DNA of 64,000 nt from Microvirga thermotolerans (lineage in GTDB: Bacteria > Pseudomonadota > Alphaproteobacteria > Rhizobiales > Beijerinckiaceae): positions 3,502,001 through 3,566,000 of the forward strand of contig NZ_CP045423.1 of NCBI RefSeq assembly GCF_009363855.1, written 5' to 3'. How positions within the stretch are numbered: position 1 is the stretch's first letter; each line of letters starts with the position of its first letter. Shown here in pieces: positions 1 to 9,192 of this stretch. The translations under genes and the position numbers were made by a program. The notes under the pieces were generated by a model. It was not told the origin of the DNA. It did no database searches and saw nothing but the letters and a program-made list of their open reading frames with translations.

Positions 1-1
1 C

Positions 2-1714
2 CGGATCCTTGCCCTGTTCCGCGGCGAGAAGGAGGAAATCCTCGACCTGCGCATGGAGGAGGACAAGGATGCCGGACAGCCCGGTTACGTCAGCTCCTAT
101 GAGGGACGGACGGCTCTGGCCTTCGGCATCGCGGACAAGGGACGTCCCGGAGACCGCTGGCTTCTCGAGACCGTGCGCTGGGCGTGGCGGACGAAGCTGC
201 GCTTTTCCATCGAACTCGACATGAAGATGCGCCTCTGGCAGACGGCCGAGGATGAGGCGGTCAAGGTGTTCGCCGGGAACCTGCGCGATCTGCTTCTTGC
301 CGCTCCCGCCGGTGCGCGCCCGACGCTCGGCCTCGACCCGGGGTACCGCACGGGCGTGAAGGTGGCTGTTGTGGATGCAACCGGTAAGGTGGTCGCCACC
401 GACACCATCTATCCGCACGAACCGAAGCGGCAATGGGACGAGTCCATCGCGACGCTCGCCCGCCTCTGCCGGGCCCACAAGGTCGAGCTCGTCGCCATCG
501 GGAACGGCACCGCCTCCCGAGAGACCGACAAGCTCGCGGGAGAGCTCGTGGCCAGGCACCCGGACCTGAAGCTGACGAAGATCATGGTCTCCGAAGCGGG
601 CGCTTCGGTCTATTCGGCTTCGGCCTATGCCAGCCAGGAATTGCCAGACCTCGACGTGTCCCTGCGCGGGGCCGTATCCATCGCCCGGCGCCTGCAGGAC
701 CCCTTGGCGGAACTCGTCAAGATCGACCCGAAATCCATCGGCGTCGGCCAATATCAGCACGATCTGGCGGAGCACAAACTGTCGCGCTCCCTCGATGCCG
801 TCGTGGAGGACTGCGTGAATGCGGTGGGCGTCGATCTCAACACCGCATCGGCCCCGCTCCTGGCCCGTGTCTCCGGCCTCGGTGAATGGGTCGCGCAGAA
901 CATCGTGGCGCACCGCAACGCGAATGGCCCGTTCCGTACGCGGAAAGACCTCAATCACGTGATGGGCCTCGGGCCGAAGACCTTCGAGCAGGCCGCGGGC
1001 TTCCTGCGCATCCCCAATGGGGACGATCCTCTCGACGCATCGGGCGTGCATCCCGAAGCTTATCCCGTCGTGCGGCGTATCATCGAGGCAACGAAGAGCG
1101 ACATCAAGGTCCTGATCGGCAATGCGGCGGTCCTGAGGGCGCTCAAGCCGAGCGACTTCACCGACGAGAAATTCGGCATTCCCACCGTGAAGGACATTCT
1201 CAGCGAACTGGAGAAGCCAGGGCGCGACCCTCGCCCCGAATTCAAGACGGCGACATTCCTCGAGGGCGTGGAGACGATCGGCGATCTGAAGCCTGGCATG
1301 GTGCTCGAAGGCGTCGTGACGAACGTCGCCGCTTTCGGCGCTTTTGTCGATATCGGCGTCCATCAGGACGGCCTCGTCCACATTTCGGCGCTGTCCGATA
1401 GCTTCGTGAAGGACCCTCGAAGCGTGGTGAAGCCGGGCGATATCGTCCGCGTCAAGGTGCTCGAAGTGGACCAGGCACGCAAGCGCATTTCCCTCACGAT
1501 GCGCATGAGCGACCCGGCCGGAAAGGGGCCGGGCGTGCGGGGGCAGGATACGGCCCCCACGAGCAAGGGCCGTCCGCCTCACGGTGCCGGCAAGCGCGTC
1601 GGCGGCCAGGACGCGGGCGCCTCGGCCGGAGGCGCGATGGCCGAAGCCCTCCGCCGGGCAGGATTGGCCGGGGCATCTTCAGGGCGAGGCAAGGGCGGGA
1701 ACGTTGGTCGTTAA
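2..1714 (+). CDS. tex: Tex-family transcription accessory protein, 5'-truncated by the window edge
   Basis: The frame is open from base 2, so the N-terminal part lies outside the window; about 570 residues remain of a family that is usually near 770. Visible domains in order are the RNase H-like YqgF domain (motif [11 protein letters not shown]), tandem helix-hairpin-helix segments (around [14 protein letters not shown] and [16 protein letters not shown]), and a C-terminal S1 RNA-binding domain starting near [21 protein letters not shown] Gly/Ala/Arg-rich tail follows. Tex is a conserved cytoplasmic nucleic-acid-binding protein linked to transcription and RNA turnover; its exact role varies between species. 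The identification rests on the domain order and motifs and is secure. Confidence 0.95.
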   Translation, partial: RILALFRGEKEEILDLRMEEDKDAGQPGYVSSYEGRTALAFGIADKGRPGDRWLLETVRWAWRTKLRFSIELDMKMRLWQTAEDEAVKVFAGNLRDLLLAAPAGARPTLGLDPGYRTGVKVAVVDATGKVVATDTIYPHEPKRQWDESIATLARLCRAHKVELVAIGNGTASRETDKLAGELVARHPDLKLTKIMVSEAGASVYSASAYASQELPDLDVSLRGAVSIARRLQDPLAELVKIDPKSIGVGQYQHDLAEHKLSRSLDAVVEDCVNAVGVDLNTASAPLLARVSGLGEWVAQNIVAHRNANGPFRTRKDLNHVMGLGPKTFEQAAGFLRIPNGDDPLDASGVHPEAYPVVRRIIEATKSDIKVLIGNAAVLRALKPSDFTDEKFGIPTVKDILSELEKPGRDPRPEFKTATFLEGVETIGDLKPGMVLEGVVTNVAAFGAFVDIGVHQDGLVHISALSDSFVKDPRSVVKPGDIVRVKVLEVDQARKRISLTMRMSDPAGKGPGVRGQDTAPTSKGRPPHGAGKRVGGQDAGASAGGAMAEALRRAGLAGASSGRGKGGNVGR

Positions 1715-1746
1715 GCGCTTTCCCGTGGAGGATCGAGGATGAGGTG

Positions 1747-2349
1747 CTAGCTCCACGCCGAGAGCACGGTCTCGCTGTCGACCGTCTCGATCTGCTGACT
1801 GAAGCGCTTGCTGTAGAGCGAGAGAAGGCTGTCGTGGCCTTCGTCGGACGAGCTGCACAAACCGTCTGCGACGATGACCACGCGATATCCGTGGTCGACT
1901 GCGCCGAGCACGGTCGCCAGGACGCACACGTCGGTCTCCGACCCGGTGACGACCAGGGCATCGGCCTGCCGCTCCTTGAGGAGATCGGCGAGCCTGTGCC
2001 CGGCAAAAGCGGAATAGACGGGCTTGTCGATCACGACCGCGGGCGGCACGAGCCTCGCCAAGGGAGGCATCAGCTCCAGAAGCCGAGGATCAAGATGCTC
2101 ACGTGTCGTTTGGCGCCAGCGCTCGTAGTAGGAGCGCCATGTGCCGGGCATATCCTCTGGCCGCTCCGGCGTAATGAACCGGGTGAAGACCGTCCGCTCG
2201 GGAAAGCGTTCCGCGATGCGCGCAACGGTTGGAAGCACACGCTCCATCCAGGGGGTCGGCCAGGGACCGTCCGGAGAGAACAGGCGTTGCATGTCGATGC
2301 ACAAATGAACCGATCGCTCGGTCAGGGGGCCATTCAGCAGGGAACCCAT
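1747..2349 (-). CDS. Isochorismatase-family cysteine hydrolase
   Basis: A 200-residue protein with the isochorismatase-like fold. The catalytic triad is readable: Asp19 in CIDMQ, Lys109 in VVIDKPVYSAF and Cys142 in TGSETDVCV, the last within the typical cis-peptide segment. Family members hydrolyse isochorismate, nicotinamide, N-carbamoyl amines or ureides. The substrate here cannot be told from sequence, although the nicotinate cluster 8 kb away makes a nicotinamidase-type activity worth considering. An alternative ATG lies eight codons upstream (2373). The gene converges on tex and sits just upstream of nothing recognisable, so it is probably monocistronic. Confidence 0.8.
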   Translation of the reverse strand: MGSLLNGPLTERSVHLCIDMQRLFSPDGPWPTPWMERVLPTVARIAERFPERTVFTRFITPERPEDMPGTWRSYYERWRQTTREHLDPRLLELMPPLARLVPPAVVIDKPVYSAFAGHRLADLLKERQADALVVTGSETDVCVLATVLGAVDHGYRVVIVADGLCSSSDEGHDSLLSLYSKRFSQQIETVDSETVLSAWS

Positions 2350-2450
2350 GGAACACTCATCGAAATCTCCCATTCCAAACGGGGCCGCGGCTCGCGTGTT
2401 CCAGCCCGTCTTCGCATCAAGAGCCGTTCGGATCGACGGGCCGGCTTCGG

Positions 2451-4229
2451 TCAGGAGAAGCTCGCCGCGCGCGCCAAAGTTCCCTGTGCGAGGGGAAGAG
2501 GAAGGCTGATCGTGCAGACGAGACCCGAGGGACGATAGTCCAGCGTCACGCGTCCTGAAAGCTCCCGCGAGAGGCTGCGCTCGATCAGCCTCGAACCGAA
2601 GCCCTTGCGCGTGGGTGCCTTCACGGGCGGCCCGCCCTCCTCCTGCCAGTGCATGATGAGACCTTTTTCGTCCCAGCCCTCCACCAGATCCCAATGGATG
2701 AGCACGCGACCGCTGTCGACGGAAAGAGCTCCGTACTTCACCGCATTGGTGGACAGCTCGTGCAAGGCCATGGCGAGCGGAAGCGCAATTCGCGGCGGCA
2801 CATGGAGAGCAGGCCCCTCGATGACGAACCGCTCGACCTGCTCCCGGCGGTATGGCGCCACCGCCTCCTCGGCTATGTCGCGCAGGTTGACGCCCTCCCA
2901 GTTCTCGCGCGTCAGTACGTCATGCGTCTTCGAGAGTGCGAAGAGGCGCGCCTCGAAAGCCTCCCGCGCCGCCTTGGGTTCTTCGGCCTTGAAGCTCTGC
3001 GCCGCGATGGACTGGACCGTGGCCAACGTGTTCTTCACCCGGTGATTGAGCTCGTTGATGAGCAAGCGGCGCCGCGCATCGGATTTCGCCCGCTCCACCG
3101 CCGCCCACGTGCGCTCGGCCACATCCCGGCACAGTTCGATTTCACCCTGCGACCAGCGCCGCGGCATACCGCTGTGAATGTAGAGTGCGGCCCTGAGCTG
3201 CCCCTCCTTGACGAGTGGTACCGAGATCGAGGCGATGCAGTCCAGGGCGGCGTAGGCAGCGTAATGCCCCTCCGCCCGCGGGTCCGAGAGCGCATCGTCG
3301 AACACCACCACCCGCCCGGATCTCAGATCGGAGCAGAAGGACGGACCGAAAGGCTTCAGCGGATGCCGCCCGGACGCATCCGGGGTTTCGTCCGTGTGCC
3401 AGTCGACCAGCGTCGTCAGGACCATCGTCGCATCGTCCACGTCGCCGTACCCGACCCGGGCCACGCCGAGATGATGTCCAAGCGCCTCGGCCACCGCCAG
3501 GAGAATTTCGTCCGGGCGATCGAGATCCCTGATTTTGTCGCTCAAGGACAAGAGGAAACGCTCCCGCATCTCGCTGTCCTTGCTCGACGTGATGTCGAGG
3601 TTGACGATCACCGTTCGGACGGGCTTGCCCGCGGCGTCGGGAAGCGACTGCCCGCGCATGAGGAGCCACCTGATCGAACCGTCGTCGCGGACGATCCGGT
3701 ACTCTGCGGTCAGAGGATCGAGCGTGCGCGAGAAGCGCCGGACCTCCTGCTCCATCCAGGCCCGGTCGTCGGGGTGGATGAGTTGCTGCCAGACGAGAGA
3801 CAGATTGGTATCGGTCGTGTCCCGATCGAGGCCGACCAGCTGATACATCTGCGCGGACCAGGAGATCTCGCCGGTGAGATGGTTCCAGTCCCAGATGCCG
3901 AGGCCTGCGACGTCCTGAGCGATCTGAAGACGCTCCTCACCCTCGCGCAGCACACGCAGGACGCTTTCGCGCTCCGCTTCTCGAAGGCTCAGCTTGGTCG
4001 CCATGTCGTTGAAGGCAAGGCTCAACCGTCCGATGGGCGTATGCGGATCGAGCACCTTGATCCGGGTCTGAAGGTCGCCCTTCCGCCACCGTTCGACGGC
4101 CTGGTTGAAGGCGGCGAGAGGCCGCTGCGCGGATGCTCGCCCGGCCAACCATGAGGCGACGAGGGCGAGACACGCGATGAAGACATAAAAGATCGCTTGC
4201 CCACTGTATATCGGCAGCTCTTCCATCAA
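2451..4229 (-). CDS. HWE-family sensor histidine kinase (TM-HAMP-PAS-GAF-HWE)
   Basis: 592 residues. A single membrane segment (about 11-29) is followed directly by a HAMP linker (about 30-85), a PAS domain (about 100-215, with the PAC-like IVNLDIT end), a GAF domain (about 225-385) and an HWE-type kinase core. The phospho-acceptor is His396 in ELNHRVKN. The N box HELSTNAVKYGA starts at 490, and the family-defining HW-E residues are in MHWQEEGGP (about 526-534). There is no periplasmic sensor domain and no first membrane helix, unlike most HAMP kinases. The signal is therefore probably sensed by the PAS or GAF domain, or the protein is shortened at its N terminus. No response regulator gene is adjacent. 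Confidence 0.88.
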   Translation of the reverse strand: MMEELPIYSGQAIFYVFIACLALVASWLAGRASAQRPLAAFNQAVERWRKGDLQTRIKVLDPHTPIGRLSLAFNDMATKLSLREAERESVLRVLREGEERLQIAQDVAGLGIWDWNHLTGEISWSAQMYQLVGLDRDTTDTNLSLVWQQLIHPDDRAWMEQEVRRFSRTLDPLTAEYRIVRDDGSIRWLLMRGQSLPDAAGKPVRTVIVNLDITSSKDSEMRERFLLSLSDKIRDLDRPDEILLAVAEALGHHLGVARVGYGDVDDATMVLTTLVDWHTDETPDASGRHPLKPFGPSFCSDLRSGRVVVFDDALSDPRAEGHYAAYAALDCIASISVPLVKEGQLRAALYIHSGMPRRWSQGEIELCRDVAERTWAAVERAKSDARRRLLINELNHRVKNTLATVQSIAAQSFKAEEPKAAREAFEARLFALSKTHDVLTRENWEGVNLRDIAEEAVAPYRREQVERFVIEGPALHVPPRIALPLAMALHELSTNAVKYGALSVDSGRVLIHWDLVEGWDEKGLIMHWQEEGGPPVKAPTRKGFGSRLIERSLSRELSGRVTLDYRPSGLVCTISLPLPLAQGTLARAASFS

Positions 4230-4407
4230 CCGAACCTAAGTCGCCTCTTTCACCCCACCCACCGCCAAGGCAGGCCCATCATTAAACCGCTCGCCCGGCG
4301 ATGCAAAGCAACAATCCTGCTCCTTCGAAGTACGATCGGACTCGAGAGCACGCCGCCAGGACAATATTCTCTCTCGCGCCCCCGGCGCCGGATGCGATGA
4401 CCCTTGC

Positions 4408-5604
4408 CTATTCCGGCATCGGCGAGGACCGGAACCGGGACAGGGCAAAGGGCGACAGGTCGATCCGGCTCCGTCCCTCCGTCGCCATCTGGGCGGCTGC
4501 CTCGCCGACGGCGGCCGAGTGCTTGAAACCATGACCGGAGCATGGGGAGACAACGAAGATCCGCTCGTCATCGGGATGGCGGTCGATCAGGAAGTGGGAA
4601 TCGGGCGTGACGGTGTAGAGACACGTAACCGCACGGACCGCCCGACGTCCGATCCCCCGGACGCGACCGGCCAGGTGAGCCTCGTACATGGCTTGAGACT
4701 CCGCAGGAGCGACCTTGCGTTGGACGGTCTCCGGGGCGGTCGCCTCGTCGTATTGCTCGCCGGCCGTCTTCATCGTCCCCGATCCCGGCAGGGACGGGAA
4801 GCCGTAGAAGAAATCCCTTGGGTCGCCTCCGGGAGCCCAAATGAAGACAGGGCCGTCCGCCCAGCGGCTGCCCCAGTCCGGATCGACGGGGAACCAGTGC
4901 ATGACCTGCCGGCTCGGGGTCAGCAGCTCGCTGAACGGCGGCCCAAGCAGCGATGGCGCCCACGGACCCGCTGAGACGATGACTTTCGAAGCATATACCG
5001 TTCCACCATCCGTCCCGATCTTCACGCCGCCTCCCGCTGGCGCCAGGGAACGAACGGTCTCGCCCAGACGGAGCCCGGCTCCCAAGGCCTTCGCCCGCAT
5101 GAGCTGGGCTGCGACGCACCGCTCCGGATCGAGGTATCCCCCGCCCGGCTCGAAATATCCGGTTTCACCGTCCAGCGGCATGAATTGCGGAAACCGCTTA
5201 CGGATCTCCTCCGCGGAAAGGATCTCGTGCGCGAGCCCATAGTCCTCCGCGGCCTGCCTGGTGGTCGCGAGAAAGCTCCTGCGGATCGGGCCGCTCGCAG
5301 CCGGGCTCATCGTGCCGATGATGAGGCAGCCGATCTGGCTCAGCAACCGCTCCCCGGTCTCGGCCTCGAGTTCCCGCCAGATCTCGTTGGACCGCAGGGC
5401 CAGGGGAACATAGGCGACGCCCTCCCCGATTGCCTGGCGCGTGATCCTCGTCTCGCCATGGGTCGAGCCCTGATCGTGAGGCGGCGCGTGTCTGTCGATT
5501 CCGACGGCCTTCGCTCCCAGCTTGGCGAGCTGGTAAAGAGCCGCCGCCCCCATGGCACCAAGCCCTACTACGGCGACGTCATAGACTGATGCCTGCTCCG
5601 CCAT
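4408..5604 (-). CDS. solA: N-methyl-L-tryptophan/sarcosine oxidase-type flavoprotein
   Basis: A 398-residue FAD-dependent oxidase of the monomeric sarcosine oxidase / SolA family. The N terminus has the dinucleotide motif VVGLGAMGAAALYQL. An active-site-like segment GSTHGETRITR and the C-terminal SPCSGHGFKHSAAVGE, which in the family contains the region of covalent flavin attachment and substrate contact, are present. Such enzymes demethylate N-methyl amino acids oxidatively, giving formaldehyde and H2O2. The ATG at 5604 was preferred over one nine codons upstream because a GAGGGGGG ribosome-binding site lies directly before it. Substrate assignment within the family is uncertain. Confidence 0.78.
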   Translation of the reverse strand: MAEQASVYDVAVVGLGAMGAAALYQLAKLGAKAVGIDRHAPPHDQGSTHGETRITRQAIGEGVAYVPLALRSNEIWRELEAETGERLLSQIGCLIIGTMSPAASGPIRRSFLATTRQAAEDYGLAHEILSAEEIRKRFPQFMPLDGETGYFEPGGGYLDPERCVAAQLMRAKALGAGLRLGETVRSLAPAGGGVKIGTDGGTVYASKVIVSAGPWAPSLLGPPFSELLTPSRQVMHWFPVDPDWGSRWADGPVFIWAPGGDPRDFFYGFPSLPGSGTMKTAGEQYDEATAPETVQRKVAPAESQAMYEAHLAGRVRGIGRRAVRAVTCLYTVTPDSHFLIDRHPDDERIFVVSPCSGHGFKHSAAVGEAAAQMATEGRSRIDLSPFALSRFRSSPMPE

Positions 5605-5728
5605 CGGTCCCCCCTCGGCCTTCCGTGCCATTCCAAGCAGGTTTCGCCCGAGGCAGCAACATCCTGCGGAGTTTCGTCCCCCGGGATGCGCTTGTTCCAG
5701 GAGGCGAATTGCACTAAGAATCAGGCTG

Positions 5729-5817
5729 TCTCACGGGGAGCCCTGAAGGGGCTGAGAGGCAGCGCGGCTGCCGACCCGTCGAACCTGATCCGGGTCATGC
5801 CGGCGGAGGGAATGAGA
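5729..5817 (+). promoter_or_regulatory. TPP riboswitch (THI element) upstream of thiBPQ
   Basis: The conserved core is unmistakable: CTGAGAGG at 5752-5759, ACCCGTCGAACCTGATCCGG from 5774, and the ATGCCGGCGGAGGGAA segment from 5797. A P1 helix closes it, with TCTCA (5729-5733) pairing with TGAGA (5813-5817). The element lies about 80 nt before the thiB start. It would lower expression of the thiamine importer when thiamine pyrophosphate is plentiful. No clear intrinsic terminator follows, so control of translation start is more likely. Confidence 0.95.
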
Positions 5818-5897
5818 ATGCCATACAGCAGGATGACCTGCGCCCCCTGCATGCCGTGCCGCAGACCTGGCCTACCTCATGCATGGGAGCGTTCCTG

Positions 5898-6902
5898 ATG
5901 TTCGGCCGAATTGCCCTCGCTCTTGCCTCGCTCTGCCTCGCCGCAGGCTTGGCCTCTGCCCAAACGAAACCCGTTCTCACGGTCTATACCTACAGCTCCT
6001 TCGCCGGGAAGTACGGTCCCGGCAAGACCGTGAAGGAGCGTTTCGAAGCCGTCTGCAACTGCGAGCTCGCCTGGGTCACCGCGGAAGACGCCGGCAGCCT
6101 GCTCGGCCGTCTGCGGCTGGAAGGATCGGACACGAAGGCGGATGCCGTGGTCGGCCTCGACATGAACCTCGCCGCGGAGGCGAAGGCTCTGAACCTCTTC
6201 GCGCCTCACGGCGTGAACACGGAGGGCCTGACCCTGCCCGTGGCGTGGTCCGACGACACCTTCATTCCCTACGACTGGGGATATCTCGCGTTCGTCTACG
6301 ACTCCAGCAAGCTCGCCAATCCTCCCAAGAGCCTGAAGGAGCTGGTCGAGCACCCGAACGGGCCGAGAATCGTGCTCCAGGATCCCCGCACCAGCGCCCC
6401 CGGCCTTGGCTTCCTTCTCTGGATGGAGAAGATCTATGGCGATGGGGCCGACAAGGCCTGGGCCGACCTGCGACCGCGCATCGTCACCTTCACCAAGGGG
6501 TGGTCGGAGGCTTATGGGCTGTTTCTCAAGGGCGAGGCCGACATGGTGATGTCCTATACCACCTCGCCGGCCTACCATGTGACCGTGGAGAAGAAGAACC
6601 AGTACAAGGCGGCGGCGTTCGACGAGGGGCACTACCTGCACATCGAGCTGGCAGGCATGACGAAGACCGCCAAGAACCCCGAACTCGCCAGGAAGTTCAT
6701 GGAATTCGTCCTGTCCGATGCATTCCAGTCCGCCATGCCCGAAGGAAACTGGATGATGCCAGCGAAGGCATCGGCAGCGAGCCTCCCCGAGGCATTCAAG
6801 GATGCGATCCAGCCGAGCAGGACGCTCCTCTTCACGCCCGACGAGGTGCGGGAGAACCGACGTGCCTTCGTGGACCGCTGGCTCAATGCCACGGCCCGCT
6901 GA
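5898..6902 (+). CDS. thiB: Thiamine ABC transporter, periplasmic binding protein
   Basis: A 334-residue periplasmic binding protein. The start at 5898 gives a clean signal peptide (hydrophobic LALASLCLAAGLASA, cleavage after ASA) with GGGAG nine bases upstream. The mature part begins VLTVYTYSSFAGKYGPG and contains the ThiB signatures SDDTFIPYDWGYLAF and TTSPAYHV. It binds thiamine, its phosphate or its pyrophosphate in the periplasm and delivers it to ThiPQ. It is the first gene after the TPP riboswitch, with thiP nine bases downstream, so its regulation by thiamine status can be read from the sequence. Confidence 0.95.
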   Translation: MFGRIALALASLCLAAGLASAQTKPVLTVYTYSSFAGKYGPGKTVKERFEAVCNCELAWVTAEDAGSLLGRLRLEGSDTKADAVVGLDMNLAAEAKALNLFAPHGVNTEGLTLPVAWSDDTFIPYDWGYLAFVYDSSKLANPPKSLKELVEHPNGPRIVLQDPRTSAPGLGFLLWMEKIYGDGADKAWADLRPRIVTFTKGWSEAYGLFLKGEADMVMSYTTSPAYHVTVEKKNQYKAAAFDEGHYLHIELAGMTKTAKNPELARKFMEFVLSDAFQSAMPEGNWMMPAKASAASLPEAFKDAIQPSRTLLFTPDEVRENRRAFVDRWLNATAR

Positions 6903-6911
6903 CCTGCAATC

Positions 6912-8483
6912 ATGACCCTCAGGCCGCCCCACCCCGGGAGCCTGGTGGCCCTTGCCATCCTGGCCCTGGTTGCGGGCGGCTTCTTCGCATTGCTGCGCGC
7001 CGGAGGGAGCGGGTCGGGTATCTTCTCCATCGGTCCCTATCTCGTCCAGGTCCTGATCTTTTCCCTTGTGCAGGCGACCCTGTCGACGATCCTCTCCCTC
7101 GGCCTCGGCACGGCGCTCGCGCTGGCCCTGGCCCGCCGGCGCTTCCCTGGACGAGACACCCTGCTCGCCTTCCTGGGAACGACGATGGTCATACCAACCA
7201 TCGTCGCTGTCTTCGCGGTCCTCACGGTCTATGGCAGGAACGGATGGGCGGCTCGGTTGCTCGCGGACTCCGGAGCCGGGCCGATCGGCATCTTCGGCTA
7301 TCCTGGCATCCTCATCGCCCATGTCTTCCTGAACGCTCCCTTCGTCGCACGGGTGGCGCTCGACGCCCTCGACACCGTGCCCGCCGAGCAGTGGCGCCTG
7401 GCGTCCGCTCTCGGCTTCACGCCTCGCCAGATCTTCCGCCACCTGGACTGGCCCGCTCTCCGCACGGTGCTCCCGGGTCTTGCAAGTCTCGTCTTCCTTC
7501 TCTGCTTCAAGAGCTTCGCCGTCGTCCTCGCCCTCGGAGGCGGACCGGGCCGCGCGACGCTCGAAGTGGCCATCTATGAAGCGCTCAAGGTCGACCTGGA
7601 TTTCGCTCGCGCAGCATCCCTTTCCCTGGTTCAGGTCGCGATCTGTCTGGCGGTGGCCTCTCTTCTTCAGAAGCCCCTGGCTTATCGGCCTGCCGCGGCG
7701 ACCGTGCGCGGCGCTCCCGTCCGTTCCGACGCAAGGGATCGTCGGCTGAAAGCGTTCGACAGCGCGGTCCTCATTCTGGGCTTCGGGTTCATCGGGCCCC
7801 TCGCCCTCAGCGTACTCACCGGCCTCGGCCATCTCGGCGCCGTGATGGACGCCGACCTTTTCCAGGCCCTTGCCACCAGCTTGGCGATTGCGTCGGCTGC
7901 CGCCGCTCTGGCTTGCTGCCTCGCGCTGCTCCTCGGCGCCGCCGCGCGGCATCGCCGTTTCGTCCTCGGCTCGCCGCGTGGGGCGTCCCTGTTCGAACTG
8001 ATCCCGAACCTTCTCCTGGCCGTCCCGCCTTTCGCGCTGACGGCGGGCCTTTTCGCGATCGTCAGGCCCCTTGCGGATCCGGCGCTGGCCGGCGCCGTCC
8101 TCCTCCCCCTCATTAACGGCCTGGGATCCCTGCCCTTCGTCTATCGCTCCGTCGCGCCCCGGCTCATGCTGGCGGAAGAGCGATACGGGCGGCTTTCCGC
8201 CTCTCTCGGCCTGGCTGGCGCATCGAGGCTCAGGATCGTCGACTGGCCCCTGCTGCGACAGCCTTTGGGTGCGGCCTTCGCTCTTGCGATGGCGCTCTCC
8301 TTCGGCGATTTCGGCATCATTGCCCTGTTCGGCGGCCCCGAATTGAGGACCCTGCCGTATCTGCTCTACGAAAGACTGGGAGCCTATCGCTTCGACGAAG
8401 CATCGGCGATCGGCCTCATCGTCGTCCTCGTGGCCTTTCTTCTCGCACGCCTTTCCGGCCGGTTGCCCTATGCTCGCGATTGA
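6912..8483 (+). CDS. thiP: Thiamine ABC transporter, permease
   Basis: A 523-residue inner-membrane protein with two fused permease halves, each with about six membrane segments and its own EAA-type loop (first near EQWRLASALGFTPRQIFRHLDWP, quoted here in part; second near YGRLSASLGLAG). This double-length architecture is the hallmark of ThiP and iron-type permeases. It forms the membrane channel for thiamine import with ThiQ. The gene starts nine bases after thiB and its last 14 bases overlap thiQ, so the three are translated from one message. Confidence 0.93.
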   Translation: MTLRPPHPGSLVALAILALVAGGFFALLRAGGSGSGIFSIGPYLVQVLIFSLVQATLSTILSLGLGTALALALARRRFPGRDTLLAFLGTTMVIPTIVAVFAVLTVYGRNGWAARLLADSGAGPIGIFGYPGILIAHVFLNAPFVARVALDALDTVPAEQWRLASALGFTPRQIFRHLDWPALRTVLPGLASLVFLLCFKSFAVVLALGGGPGRATLEVAIYEALKVDLDFARAASLSLVQVAICLAVASLLQKPLAYRPAAATVRGAPVRSDARDRRLKAFDSAVLILGFGFIGPLALSVLTGLGHLGAVMDADLFQALATSLAIASAAAALACCLALLLGAAARHRRFVLGSPRGASLFELIPNLLLAVPPFALTAGLFAIVRPLADPALAGAVLLPLINGLGSLPFVYRSVAPRLMLAEERYGRLSASLGLAGASRLRIVDWPLLRQPLGAAFALAMALSFGDFGIIALFGGPELRTLPYLLYERLGAYRFDEASAIGLIVVLVAFLLARLSGRLPYARD

Positions 8484-9171
8484 GAACTGCCGTTTGACCT
8501 GGCCGGATTTCACGGCCGACTACACCCTTCAGGTGAAGGAGGGAACGTTCTGTGCCGTCGTAGGGCCCTCGGGAGGAGGAAAGACGACACTTCTGCACAT
8601 GATCGCAGGATTCGAAACGCCGGAAAGCGGCACCCTCGCCTTTCGCGGAAGGAGCCTTTTGCCGCTCTCTCCTGCGGAACGGCCCGTCGCCATCGTCTTT
8701 CAGGATCACAACCTGTTTCCGCACCTCGCTGCGGCGGAGAATGTCGCACTCGGCATCCGGCCGTCCCTGAGGCTGAGTTCCGGAGACCGGGCCCGGGTAA
8801 CGGACATGCTGGAGGCCGTAGGCCTGAAGGGCTTCGAAAATCGCCGGCCTGGCGAAATGTCGGGGGGACAGCGCCAGCGCGTGGCGCTCGCCCGGGCGCT
8901 GATCTCCGGACGGCCGCTGATCCTCCTGGACGAGCCTTTCAGCAGCCTCGATCCCCATCTGCGCCGCAGCATGGTCGCTCTCGTGGACAAGCTCCGGCGC
9001 GAGAAGAGGGTAACGGTCATCATGTCCATTCACACGCCCGAAGACGTGAGAGACCTGGCGGAGCAGATGGTCCTCGTGGCCGGCGGCGGAGTGGTCGCCA
9101 CCGGATCGCCTTCCGCCATTCTGCATGACCCGTCCCTCGCCGCGGCCATTGCCGCCGAGCCTGAAAGCTGA
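8470..9171 (+). CDS. thiQ: Thiamine ABC transporter, ATP-binding protein
   Basis: A 233-residue ABC ATPase. Walker A is GPSGGGKTT, the signature motif is [15 protein letters not shown], Walker B is LILLDEPFSSLD, and the switch histidine is in MSIHTPEDV. The length is normal for ThiQ. The start overlaps the end of thiP by 14 bases, which indicates coupled translation. It powers thiamine uptake at the cytoplasmic face of the membrane. The gene ends 21 bases before the convergent pseudouridine synthase gene. Confidence 0.94.
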   Translation: MLAIENCRLTWPDFTADYTLQVKEGTFCAVVGPSGGGKTTLLHMIAGFETPESGTLAFRGRSLLPLSPAERPVAIVFQDHNLFPHLAAAENVALGIRPSLRLSSGDRARVTDMLEAVGLKGFENRRPGEMSGGQRQRVALARALISGRPLILLDEPFSSLDPHLRRSMVALVDKLRREKRVTVIMSIHTPEDVRDLAEQMVLVAGGGVVATGSPSAILHDPSLAAAIAAEPES

Positions 9172-9192
9172 CCCTGACAGAGGCCGCCATGG

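Noticed and set aside
5877..8513. An 878-codon open frame on the minus strand across thiB and thiP
   Set aside because: It is antisense to clear thiamine transporter genes and has a composition typical of a shadow frame, with no recognisable motif.
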